Source: Halobacteriales archaeon (GTDB lineage Archaea > Halobacteriota > Halobacteria > Halobacteriales > SKSH01). Taken from it: 12,255 bases of DNA. Location of the stretch: assembly GCA_007118075.1 (NCBI GenBank), contig SKSH01000206.1, positions 1-12,255 of the forward strand. The letters are read 5' to 3'. Below are positions 1 through 6,200 of the stretch, one piece after another (the stretch's first letter is position 1; each line of letters begins with the position of its first letter). A program made the position numbers and the translations under genes. Under the pieces are notes generated by a model. That model saw only the letters and a program-made list of their open reading frames with translations. It ran no database searches and was not told the origin of the DNA.

Positions 1-8
1 CAAGGATT

Positions 9-26
9 TGGAGGATTCTGCCTCCA
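9..26 (-). terminator. Possible 3' hairpin downstream of lrp
   Basis: A perfect 6-bp inverted repeat (TGGAGG / CCTCCA) with a 6-base loop lies about 17 bases beyond the lrp stop codon on the minus strand. It is not followed by a clear T-run, so it could be a processing or stability hairpin rather than a terminator. It may also be chance, because the window ends just beyond it. Bases 1-42 hold no recognisable gene. Confidence 0.25.
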
Positions 27-42
27 CGTTCGAAACCAAGAT

Positions 43-510
43 TCACACAGTTTCCGGTGGAATCGGGAGCTCGAGACGGTCACCCTCACTAATGATGTTG
101 AGCACAATGCTCGTGTTGGTTTCGAAGATGGCAGGATGTCCGAGTAGATCCTTGATCTGATGATTCATGTCGTCGGTATCGATGTATTTGCCGATGGCGA
201 TGATGTCGAAGTCACCGGTCACCTCATAGACGCTCAACATCTGGCTCTCGTTCTCCAATTCGGCAGAGATCTCCGAGATGGCTCCCCCCTCAACCTTCAG
301 CTGCAAGATGGCGGTGACATCGTATCCGAGGGCATCATAATCGATGTCTGGACCATATCCGGTGATTACCCCGCTCTTTTCGAGTTCCTCGAGGTGATTC
401 GAGACGGTTGTGACCGAGACTCCCAGTTCATCGGCGAGGCCCCGAAGACTTGCTCTTCCATCCTCACCCAACGCATTGACGAGCTTGTGTCCGAGGTGCT
501 CGTAGGTCAT
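43..510 (-). CDS. lrp: Lrp/AsnC family transcriptional regulator
   Basis: A 155-residue protein of usual Lrp/AsnC length. Residues 1-52 form an N-terminal winged helix-turn-helix, with the recognition-helix region around VSVTTVSNHL (31-40). Residues about 65-140 form a RAM ligand-binding/oligomerisation domain with the family-typical GDFDIIAIG stretch (99-107). Such proteins dimerise or octamerise and bind palindromic operators, often sensing an amino acid. It is transcribed divergently from glutamine synthetase, so control of glnA and autoregulation are the obvious inferences. The start at 510 (MTYEHL) was chosen because a TATA-like box is centred near 536, about 26 bases upstream, giving a leaderless message. 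An adjacent ATG at 513 and an in-frame TTG at 522 are alternatives. The effector cannot be read from the sequence. Confidence 0.93.
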   Translation of the reverse strand: MTYEHLGHKLVNALGEDGRASLRGLADELGVSVTTVSNHLEELEKSGVITGYGPDIDYDALGYDVTAILQLKVEGGAISEISAELENESQMLSVYEVTGDFDIIAIGKYIDTDDMNHQIKDLLGHPAIFETNTSIVLNIISEGDRLELPIPPETV

Positions 511-530
511 CATGCATATCAATGCTTGGC

Positions 531-540
531 CGATATTAAC
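531..540 (-). promoter_or_regulatory. TATA-like box for lrp
   Basis: Read on the minus strand, the AT-rich GTTAATATCG is centred near 536, about 26 bases upstream of the ATG at 510. This is the spacing expected for an archaeal TATA box driving a leaderless transcript. The assignment rests on position and composition only. Confidence 0.5.
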
Positions 541-561
541 ATTTTACGAATGTCCAATTTT

Positions 562-573
562 ACTTTAAAAAGT
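562..573. promoter_or_regulatory. AT-rich inverted repeat between lrp and glnA
   Basis: ACTTT-AA-AAAGT is a 5+5 inverted repeat lying roughly midway between the two divergent promoters. It is framed by a wider GAATG (548-552) / CATTC (577-581) inverted pair whose centre is about 3 bases away. This could be an Lrp-type operator. AT-rich sequence makes short inverted repeats likely by chance, so confidence is modest. Confidence 0.3.
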
Positions 574-585
574 ATCCATTCTTTC

Positions 586-597
586 AACGATATCGTT
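586..597. promoter_or_regulatory. Perfect 12-bp palindrome abutting the glnA TATA box
   Basis: AACGATATCGTT is a perfect palindrome whose right end runs into the glnA TATA-like box, covering the position of the BRE element that TFB contacts. A protein bound here would compete with or recruit TBP/TFB. The neighbouring Lrp-family gene makes Lrp the leading candidate binder, by inference only. Confidence 0.4.
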
Positions 598-604
598 ATA
601 ATAC
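596..604 (+). promoter_or_regulatory. TATA-like box for glnA
   Basis: TTATAATAC is centred near 600 and predicts transcription start near 626, leaving a leader of roughly 9 bases before the glnA ATG at 635. No Shine-Dalgarno sequence is seen, consistent with a very short haloarchaeal leader. Confidence 0.5.
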
Positions 605-634
605 TTGATGGAAACGTACCAGATGAGCTAGTAC

Positions 635-1999
635 ATGCCTGAAACAAAATCATCAATTTCAGCGGGTCCGGCCAAGGAGGACATCGACCGTGTGTTCGAG
701 ACCATCGAGTCGGAGAACGTCAAATTCGTCAGGTTACAGTTTACCGATATCACCGGAACGGTCAAGAGCGTCTCCGTCCCGGCACGCCAGATGGAGAAAG
801 CGTTCGATGACGGTATCTGGTTTGACGGGTCAAGCATCGAGGGTTTTGTCCGGATTCAAGAGTCCGACATGCGCCTCGAGCCCGATCCAGCCACGTTTTC
901 CATTCTGCCATGGCGAAGCAATGGGGTCGCCAGTGCCCGGATCATCTGCGATGTCGTCAACATCGATGGGACCCCTTTTGAGGGTGGACCACGCCAAGTG
1001 CTAAAGTCCGCCATCGCCGAGGTCGAAGCAGCCGGATACGAGTCGTATTTCGGCACCGAACCGGAGTTCTTCCTCTTCGAGAAAGACGAGAACGGTGACC
1101 CCACGACCAAGCCGCACGACACGGGCGGGTATTTCGACCTCGCCCCGAAGGACCTGGCGACGGACGTCCGCAGAGAGATCATCTTCGCCTTGGAGTCGAT
1201 GGGCTTTGAAGTGGAGGCGAGCCATCACGAGGTCGCAGATGGACAACACGAGATCAACTTCAAGTACGCCGACGCACTGCGATCGGCCGACGACATCACG
1301 ACGTTCCGCGCCGTCGTCCGCGCCGTCGCCGAACAGCATGGGTTGCACGCCACATTCATGCCGAAGCCGATCTCGGCGATCAACGGTTCTGGGATGCACT
1401 CTCATGTGAGTCTTTTTGCCGACGGTGAGAACGCATTCGCCGATGACGAAGACGAGTTCAATCTATCTGAGACGGCGTATCATTTCATGGGTGGCGTCCT
1501 CCAACACGCCCCGGCCATCACCGCAGTGGCCAATCCAACGATCAACTCATACAAGCGGTTGGTCCCTGGCTATGAAGCACCGGTATACATCGCCTGGTCT
1601 GACGTGAACCGGTCGGCACTGATTCGGGTGCCAGATGCGGCCGGGACGAGCGCCAGGTTCGAGATCCGCAGTCCAGATCCCTCGTGCAACCCCTACCTCG
1701 CATACGCAGCGATTCTCAAAGCCGGTCTCGATGGTATTGAGAACAAGACGGACCCCGGCGATCCGGTGCGCGAGGACATCTACGAGTTCGACGAGGAGAC
1801 ACGCAAGGCATACGGGATCGAGATGCTCCCAGGATCACTCGATGCAGCGGTCGATGCCCTCGAGGCAGATCCAGTCATCCTTGAGGCCCTTGGCTCACAC
1901 GTCTCCGAGAAGTTCATCCAGGCGCGGCGGAAGGATTACGCCGAGTACCGAACCTACGTCACCGACTGGGAGATCGAGAAGTACCTCGAGACCTTCTGA
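635..1999 (+). CDS. glnA: Glutamine synthetase, type I-alpha
   Basis: A 454-residue protein, full length for GSI. It makes glutamine from glutamate, ammonia and ATP as a cytoplasmic dodecamer. Landmarks in order are the FDGSS loop (63-67, D64), metal-binding E142 and E144 in GTEPEF, and E199/E206 in HHEVADGQHE. These are followed by KPISAINGSGMH with H255, the NSYKRLVPGYEAP glutamate flap (E314) and RFEIRSPDPS with E343. The single-residue-shorter HHEVADGQHE spacing and R73 in FVRIQES, equivalent to the feedback-inhibition arginine known from Bacillus GSI-alpha, mark the alpha subtype. That subtype is not adenylylated and is usually controlled by feedback inhibition and transcription. The adjacent divergent lrp supports transcriptional control. 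The gene ends four bases from the convergent membrane-protein gene. Confidence 0.98.
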   Translation: MPETKSSISAGPAKEDIDRVFETIESENVKFVRLQFTDITGTVKSVSVPARQMEKAFDDGIWFDGSSIEGFVRIQESDMRLEPDPATFSILPWRSNGVASARIICDVVNIDGTPFEGGPRQVLKSAIAEVEAAGYESYFGTEPEFFLFEKDENGDPTTKPHDTGGYFDLAPKDLATDVRREIIFALESMGFEVEASHHEVADGQHEINFKYADALRSADDITTFRAVVRAVAEQHGLHATFMPKPISAINGSGMHSHVSLFADGENAFADDEDEFNLSETAYHFMGGVLQHAPAITAVANPTINSYKRLVPGYEAPVYIAWSDVNRSALIRVPDAAGTSARFEIRSPDPSCNPYLAYAAILKAGLDGIENKTDPGDPVREDIYEFDEETRKAYGIEMLPGSLDAAVDALEADPVILEALGSHVSEKFIQARRKDYAEYRTYVTDWEIEKYLETF

Positions 2000-2003
2000 T
2001 CCG

Positions 2004-2429
2004 TCAGCGTCGGTCCCTGAGCTTCGCGATTGGATAACTGATGATACCGAATGTGGCCCCGGTCACAAGCATGAAGACGTACAAACCGAGTGTCGAAAGC
2101 CAGATGATGAGCATGGCTGCTACGGCCCATCCTCCTTCAAGATAATTGAAGGCACCGAGGGTGAGGATGACGCCGTAGATCATCACTAGGTACGGTCCCC
2201 AGTTGCGAGCGTACCCTCGGCGCTGGCGCCACCTGACATACCGTTTGAGCTCATCCTCGATCTCCTCACGGTGCACCGTTCGATCTTCGATGTCGTCCTC
2301 GAGGTGCTCAAATGCCTCACGGAGCTCGTGATAGCGTTGCGCATCGATGTAGGGCTCTCCTGGTGTGGCGGCCTCACCAGTCTGATGAGCTCCTTCACCG
2401 GGCGCGGATTCCGGATCGAACTCCTCCAT
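2004..2429 (-). CDS. Small membrane protein with acidic coiled-coil N-terminus, unknown function
   Basis: A 141-residue protein that I do not recognise as a named family. Residues 1-28 are acidic and low in complexity. Residues 30-72 are rich in charged residues with heptad-like spacing and probably form a helix or coiled coil. Residues about 78-98 and 101-123 are two hydrophobic segments fitting membrane helices, and a basic tail (KLRDRR) suggests a cytoplasmic C-terminus. The N-terminus would then also be cytoplasmic. It begins 14 bases after the YihY-like gene on the same strand, without a visible Shine-Dalgarno, so it is probably the last gene of the trm1 group. Its stop is four bases from the convergent glnA stop. 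Confidence 0.75.
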   Translation of the reverse strand: MEEFDPESAPGEGAHQTGEAATPGEPYIDAQRYHELREAFEHLEDDIEDRTVHREEIEDELKRYVRWRQRRGYARNWGPYLVMIYGVILTLGAFNYLEGGWAVAAMLIIWLSTLGLYVFMLVTGATFGIISYPIAKLRDRR

Positions 2430-2443
2430 GGGGTCGGTCAGAA

Positions 2444-3250
2444 CTATGCTATCCTGTCGACATGTAGCTGCCGGTGTGCCCCGAGGTTCGTCGCGTTGAC
2501 CACAGCCCCAAGGAGGAGCATGATAGCCAGGATGTATAGCCAGAGCATCACGACGAATACCCCTGCCAGCACGCCGTACACTGCGAAGGGAGCGGCGATC
2601 TCGATATAGAGCTGGAGCCCGGCGGTTGCAACCGTGATCCCGATTGCGGCGATGATCGCCCCCGGGATGGCAGTGAGGAGACGAGGTGGTCCTGGCGGGA
2701 ACAACGAGTACATCGGGAACAAAAGGAGGGCTAAGAGAGGGACGACCAGGAACGGGATGATAGCTATCGGCACTATGGCACCGACCTGGTTGAGTATGAA
2801 AAGGACGACCCCGACGAGTAACCCGACGCCAACCAGTGCGAGCAAGACCGCTCCAGCGTTGACCGCACTGTCGATGATCGTCGAGCTTCCTGGTTCACCG
2901 TAGATGGTGTTGAACGCCCGGTCCATCGCTCGGAACACCCGCGTCGACGCCAATATTGTGAAGATTATCCCTGCGAGTGTGGCACCTGAACGCCCGGCTT
3001 CGGCATCGAGGCCTGTCCTGATGATCTCGACCGCCTCATCGGTGATGAGATGATCGAATGCTTGGACGATAGGTTCAATGATCGCACTCCCGCCGAAGGC
3101 CGCAGCGAGACCAACGATGACGACGGCGAGCGGCACGACCGAGAGGAGACCAAAGAAAGCGAGTGCTCCGGCGATGAGAGTCAATTCCGTTCGCGTGATC
3201 GTCTCGTATATAATTTTCCCACGCTCGACGAACTCGCTGAGTGGTACCAC
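2444..3250 (-). CDS. YihY/BrkB family inner membrane protein
   Basis: A 268-residue polytopic membrane protein. It has family hallmarks of YihY/BrkB (formerly annotated as RNase BN): an N-terminal FFGLLSVVPL-type helix (32-41), RVFRAMDRAFNTIYG (104-118), and the closing helix with the YGVLAGVFVVMLWLY segment and LLLGAVVNA (225-254). About six membrane helices can be drawn (24-50, 89-108, 131-154, 158-182, 192-214, 226-252). The cellular role of the family is not settled, and the RNase BN name is known to be wrong for it. The open frame extends upstream to 3931, but that part is antisense-frame shadow inside trm1. The GTG at 3250 is the first plausible start, 25 bases after the trm1 stop, and puts the right number of residues before the first helix. 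No Shine-Dalgarno is visible. Confidence 0.85.
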   Translation of the reverse strand: MVPLSEFVERGKIIYETITRTELTLIAGALAFFGLLSVVPLAVVIVGLAAAFGGSAIIEPIVQAFDHLITDEAVEIIRTGLDAEAGRSGATLAGIIFTILASTRVFRAMDRAFNTIYGEPGSSTIIDSAVNAGAVLLALVGVGLLVGVVLFILNQVGAIVPIAIIPFLVVPLLALLLFPMYSLFPPGPPRLLTAIPGAIIAAIGITVATAGLQLYIEIAAPFAVYGVLAGVFVVMLWLYILAIMLLLGAVVNATNLGAHRQLHVDRIA

Positions 3251-3275
3251 GTGTGGACGAAGGGTTGCTGATGAG

Positions 3276-4376
3276 TTAAGCGCTGTCCGAAACGATCGCC
3301 TCGATGTGTTCAATCGGGGCATCCGTTTTGAACGTGATCCCACTGAAGTGGGTCCTCGTTGCGGTGAATCCTGCTGCTTGGAGGCCGTTGAGAACCTCGT
3401 CCATCGGTCCTGCAGGAAGTTCGAGTCGATCGCAGATCTCGTGGTGATCATGGTGTCCAGCGATCTCAGCTTCATCGGCGAGACGGTCGAGCAACCGTCT
3501 GGACTTCGTCGCCGTCCCCATGTTCTCATCGATGGTATTTTCGACCGATTGCGTGAATTCTCGATCGCGGTACGGTCCGAGCCACAGGGGACCGATGCGA
3601 GTGACCGTACCGTCGCAGGTGGGACAACATGCTCGAAGTGATGGGGCGAGCCCGAGGCGTTCATCCCGCCAGCCACAGGTCTCACACCGCTCCATGAACC
3701 CGACCTGCTCGATGACTGCATCTGCAAGCGTCGCCCCTTCTGAGATCGCAAGATAGGTACGGTGGTAGTGGCGGGTGGTGTGGCTGAGAATCGGTTCAAC
3801 GGCGACATCATGGATCGCTGCATGCCTGGCGATCGCCCCGATAAGCGTTCGAAGCCCGATCTCGGGATGGTCTTCGGTGATGCTCGGAACGCTCGAATAC
3901 CGCCTGATCCCGGCTGGGCGATGCGCCCCACAGAGCGGAGCCGTGTCGGTGGCGGTCACACATAACAGATCGTTGGTTTGGCTCACTGCGGCATCGATGA
4001 ATGGCATTGGTGACCCGAAGGGGTCGATATCCACCACGGTGTAACGGGTACCAAGGAGGTGGCAGCGGGTGTCAGCTTGCACCACCGTTCCATCGAGATC
4101 GTGGCGTTCGAGATTCTCTCGGGCATACGTCAACGCAGCCTCGCTTCGATCACAACAGGTGACTGTGTACCCCTCGATACCAGCCCTGGCACCACGGATT
4201 CCTGAGGCAGCCATCGCATCGAGGTACGTGGGCTCCGTCTCGGTAACGAGCTCGCCGCTCGCCGCTCGCAAGACCGCGACCGTGATATCGCGGTTGAGCT
4301 CCATCGCCGGATTGAAGAACGCTGGATCATCCTCATCGGGGACGATGAACGTCCGACCACCCTCTCGGATCTCCAT
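3276..4376 (-). CDS. trm1: tRNA (guanine(26)-N2)-dimethyltransferase Trm1
   Basis: A 366-residue protein, close to the usual archaeal Trm1 length. It uses S-adenosylmethionine to convert G26 of tRNAs to N2,N2-dimethylguanosine. The sequence shows the N-terminal FFNPAMELNRD motif (20-30), an SAM-binding Rossmann region with LDAMAASGIRGAR (52-64), and the catalytic DIDPFGSP (117-124). ATDTAPLCG (142-150) follows, as does HYHRTY (203-208). The C-terminal domain carries a zinc-binding pair CETC (231-234) and CPTC (251-254). It probably leads an operon with the YihY-like and small membrane proteins downstream. A TACTTTC element at 4401-4407 on the minus strand lies about 26 bases upstream of the start, allowing a leaderless message. 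The start ATG agrees with family N-termini. Confidence 0.95.
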   Translation of the reverse strand: MEIREGGRTFIVPDEDDPAFFNPAMELNRDITVAVLRAASGELVTETEPTYLDAMAASGIRGARAGIEGYTVTCCDRSEAALTYARENLERHDLDGTVVQADTRCHLLGTRYTVVDIDPFGSPMPFIDAAVSQTNDLLCVTATDTAPLCGAHRPAGIRRYSSVPSITEDHPEIGLRTLIGAIARHAAIHDVAVEPILSHTTRHYHRTYLAISEGATLADAVIEQVGFMERCETCGWRDERLGLAPSLRACCPTCDGTVTRIGPLWLGPYRDREFTQSVENTIDENMGTATKSRRLLDRLADEAEIAGHHDHHEICDRLELPAGPMDEVLNGLQAAGFTATRTHFSGITFKTDAPIEHIEAIVSDSA

Positions 4377-4400
4377 GTCCTTCTTGGTGAGTCACGCGAG

Positions 4401-4407
4401 GAAAGTA
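4401..4407 (-). promoter_or_regulatory. Weak TATA-like element for trm1
   Basis: TACTTTC on the minus strand is centred at 4404 in a GC-rich intergenic region and predicts initiation within a few bases of the trm1 ATG at 4376. The match to a TATA box is weak and the call rests on spacing. No convincing promoter is seen for the divergent SWIM gene; a TTTT run near 4440-4443 is the only AT-rich patch. Confidence 0.25.
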
Positions 4408-4482
4408 CCTGCGGTCGCCTCCCACGGCCACCGAACTGGTTTTGTGCCACCACCGCGAACCTGCGGCGGACCTTCGGCCATC

Positions 4483-4830
4483 ATGGATGATTTCGAGGCA
4501 TGGGTCGACGCGGTAGCCGAGCACGGTGAGCTAACGCCAGAGATTGAGCGGCAGATTGTCGATATTCATGGCGACCGTGGACGGCGCGCACTCGAGGCGG
4601 TCGAAGAGCAGCGGATCAAACAGTACCTCGATTTCATCGTGGTCGTCGGCCACTCCGATGAGTACATCGTCGAGGGCGAGCGATGCGATTGTCTCGATGC
4701 ACGCTACAATCTCGATCGGGACGATCCATCTGAGCGCTGTTGGCATGAGTTGGCCGTCATCATCGCTGCCAGGATTGACGGTTTCGACCATCACGAACTC
4801 TGGTATACCGAGGTCAGAGATCTCGTCTAG
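4483..4830 (+). CDS. Small SWIM-type zinc-finger protein
   Basis: A 115-residue acidic protein. The N-terminal ~48 residues look helical. The C-terminal half contains C68-x-C70 followed by C86-x-H88 within ERCDC...RCWHELAV, the C-x-C-x(n)-C-x-H pattern of the SWIM zinc finger, with the hydrophobic helix that usually follows the histidine. SWIM modules are known in MuDR-type transposases, SWI2/SNF2 ATPases and the Shu2/Sws1 recombination factors, where they bind DNA or protein. Here the module stands nearly alone, without a helicase or transposase domain. The ATG at 4483 is preferred; an in-frame GTG at 4444 would add a proline-rich stretch with no support. It is divergent from trm1 and convergent with, and overlapping, the UDG gene. 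A role in DNA transactions is only a guess. Confidence 0.85.
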   Translation: MDDFEAWVDAVAEHGELTPEIERQIVDIHGDRGRRALEAVEEQRIKQYLDFIVVVGHSDEYIVEGERCDCLDARYNLDRDDPSERCWHELAVIIAARIDGFDHHELWYTEVRDLV

Positions 4831-5381
4831 TACAATCCGGCCAACTCGATCGCGCGGGTGAGTGCCTCCTCGAATGCCGGTCGCTTCGTCCGATCGTACA
4901 AGGTGGCCGCTGGGTGTAAGCCGATGACCAACTGTCGGGTCGATCCAGCGATGGGGAGTTCTCTGACCTCACCGACATGTTCTGTGACCGTGATCGGTTC
5001 CCCGAGTAGCTCCTGTGTGGGTACCCTTCCAAGGGTGAGGACCACCGAGGGATCGATTGCTTCGAGTTCAGTGTCCAGGTGTCCTCTACAGTTTTGTCGC
5101 TCTCCAACCCGCGGATTCCGGTTATCAGGTGGGCGACAGCGGACGCAGTTGGTGATCCTGACCATTGCTGGATCGACACCGAGGTCAACCAACGCTTCAT
5201 CGAGCAGTTCACCGCTTCGCCCCACGAACGGGACTCCGGTTTCGTCCTCGAATCGGCCTGGTGCCTCACCGACCAACGCCAAATTTGCCGATGGGTCACC
5301 GCGACCGTTGACGATCTTCGTTCGGCAAGCAACAAGTTCCGGGCACTTCGTACAGGTTTCGACATCCGGATCGGCCACCAT
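4827..5381 (-). CDS. udg: Family 4 uracil-DNA glycosylase (Fe-S type)
   Basis: A 184-residue protein of typical family 4 UDG length. It removes uracil arising in DNA by cytosine deamination, the first step of base excision repair. Four cysteines placed as in the [4Fe-4S] cluster of the family are present: C10 and C13, then C82 in VRCRPP and C98 in RQNCRGHL. The active-site motif GEAPGRFED (38-46) and the C-terminal HPAA motif (156-159) are intact, as is the GVPFVGRSGELLD segment (49-61). The start shares one base with the DUF99 stop (TGATG). A good Shine-Dalgarno lies 8 bases upstream, indicating re-initiation within an operon. The stop shares a CTAG with the convergent SWIM gene. Confidence 0.96.
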   Translation of the reverse strand: MVADPDVETCTKCPELVACRTKIVNGRGDPSANLALVGEAPGRFEDETGVPFVGRSGELLDEALVDLGVDPAMVRITNCVRCRPPDNRNPRVGERQNCRGHLDTELEAIDPSVVLTLGRVPTQELLGEPITVTEHVGEVRELPIAGSTRQLVIGLHPAATLYDRTKRPAFEEALTRAIELAGLY

Positions 5382-5935
5382 CAGGAGTACACCTCATCGA
5401 CCGCTCTAGCGGCGAGCTTCGCCACTCTGAGCGGTTCCGGTCGGTTGTTCCCAACTGGGGTGTACGCGTCGACGAGTTCGCTGGCTCGACCGGTTCCTGT
5501 ACTGGTGGTTCTGATGAACATAGATTGTCCCGCTATCTCGACAGCGGTGCGTTTAGGGAGTGACCGGTATCTGGCGAGGCGATCGTCGCGATCGTCACCT
5601 TCGAATGCAGCATCGATCGCTGCGGAGAGGCCCTCACTCTCCTCGAAGGTGACCGCGATGACCGGTGGGTCGATCGCCTTCGCGAGCTCGTCCATGTCGA
5701 CGATATTGTACCAGGCGAGTGCAACGCCAGCGACAAGGACAACCCGGATGTCCTCTCGATCGAGCCGGTGAACGAGGTCGATGATCGACTGGGTCACGTC
5801 AGTCCCACCGACGGTGCAACTCCCGAAGACGATACCATCGAGACGTCCCGCAGCTGTCTGTACGATTCCGGCTAGCGTGCTCGATTCGCCAGTGTACGAC
5901 TCTGCGATGCCGAGCGCCCGCGACCCAGGTTTCAT
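5381..5935 (-). CDS. DUF99 / UPF0215 (endonuclease dU-like) protein
   Basis: A 184-residue protein matching the archaeal DUF99 (UPF0215) family. The family shares an RNase H-like fold with endonuclease V and is annotated in databases as endonuclease dU. Visible family features are the N-terminal RALGIAESY (6-14) that supplies an early strand, DGIVFGSCTVGGTDVT (33-48), VVLVAGVALAWYNIVD (65-80) and PPVIAVTFEESEGL (89-102). EndoV-type enzymes cut DNA or RNA next to deaminated bases. Lying between a small acidic gene and a uracil-DNA glycosylase, and overlapping both, supports a role in handling deaminated DNA. Activity on any particular base is not shown by the sequence. The ATG overlaps the preceding stop as ATGA. 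Confidence 0.88.
   Translation of the reverse strand: MKPGSRALGIAESYTGESSTLAGIVQTAAGRLDGIVFGSCTVGGTDVTQSIIDLVHRLDREDIRVVLVAGVALAWYNIVDMDELAKAIDPPVIAVTFEESEGLSAAIDAAFEGDDRDDRLARYRSLPKRTAVEIAGQSMFIRTTSTGTGRASELVDAYTPVGNNRPEPLRVAKLAARAVDEVYS
5390..5395 (-). promoter_or_regulatory. Shine-Dalgarno for udg inside the DUF99 gene
   Basis: GAGGTG on the minus strand is complementary to the archaeal 16S rRNA 3' end (CACCTCC) and lies 8 bases upstream of the udg ATG, within the last codons of DUF99. It is the clearest ribosome-binding site in the window and fits the overlapping stop-start at 5381. Confidence 0.65.
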
Positions 5936-6120
5936 TCCTCCGTGGTGTCTTTGATCTCCTGGAGCCGATCAAGCAGCTGATCCGGTGATGCGCCGATTTC
6001 GAACTCCACGTCGCCATCGTGATCGGATGCCTCGGTTCGCTCGGAGACGTCGCTCGTCAGCTCCTCTGCGTCGATCTCCTGGCGTTCTTGCTCGGATTCG
6101 TCGTAACTGCCGAATCCCAT
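5932..6120 (-). CDS. Small acidic haloarchaeal protein, DUF5786-like
   Basis: A 62-residue, highly acidic protein resembling the haloarchaeal DUF5786 family, whose members begin MGFGSYDESEQ as this one does (1-11). The middle is Asp/Glu-rich and probably disordered. Residues 46-57 (PDQLLDRLQEIK) form a likely amphipathic helix. No catalytic motif is seen and the family's function is unknown to me. The open frame extends upstream to 6210, but the conserved N-terminus and a TATA-like box about 25 bases upstream fix the start at 6120 with a leaderless message. It is the first gene of a three-gene operon. Its TGA overlaps the DUF99 ATG by four bases, so its translation probably feeds that of DUF99. 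Confidence 0.85.
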   Translation of the reverse strand: MGFGSYDESEQERQEIDAEELTSDVSERTEASDHDGDVEFEIGASPDQLLDRLQEIKDTTEE

Positions 6121-6140
6121 ATTCGACCATTTGAACCGTG

Positions 6141-6149
6141 TAAGTAAAT
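6141..6149 (-). promoter_or_regulatory. TATA-like box for the DUF5786-DUF99-udg operon
   Basis: ATTTACTTA on the minus strand is centred near 6145, about 25 bases from the ATG at 6120, the expected leaderless spacing. It is the only AT-rich patch in the 80-base divergent region and might also serve the MBL gene in the other direction with a leader of about 30 bases. Confidence 0.5.
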
Positions 6150-6200
6150 GGCTACGGGTCTCACCGTACGTTCTTGTACCTCGGGCGGGATGCCCTTTCC

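Noticed and set aside
21..45. Possible tRNA T-arm (GTTCGAAAC) at the left edge
   Set aside because: The flanking bases do not form a five-pair stem and no other tRNA arms are visible; it is just the 3' flank of lrp.
160..642. 160-codon open frame on the plus strand opposite lrp
   Set aside because: It is antisense to a well-supported Lrp/AsnC gene, has no family features, and runs through the promoter region into the glnA start.
3251..3931. Upstream extension of the YihY-like reading frame
   Set aside because: This part lies within trm1 in another frame on the same strand, is Arg/Ser-rich in a way typical of frame shadows, and lacks any membrane-protein character. The family N-terminus fits the GTG at 3250.
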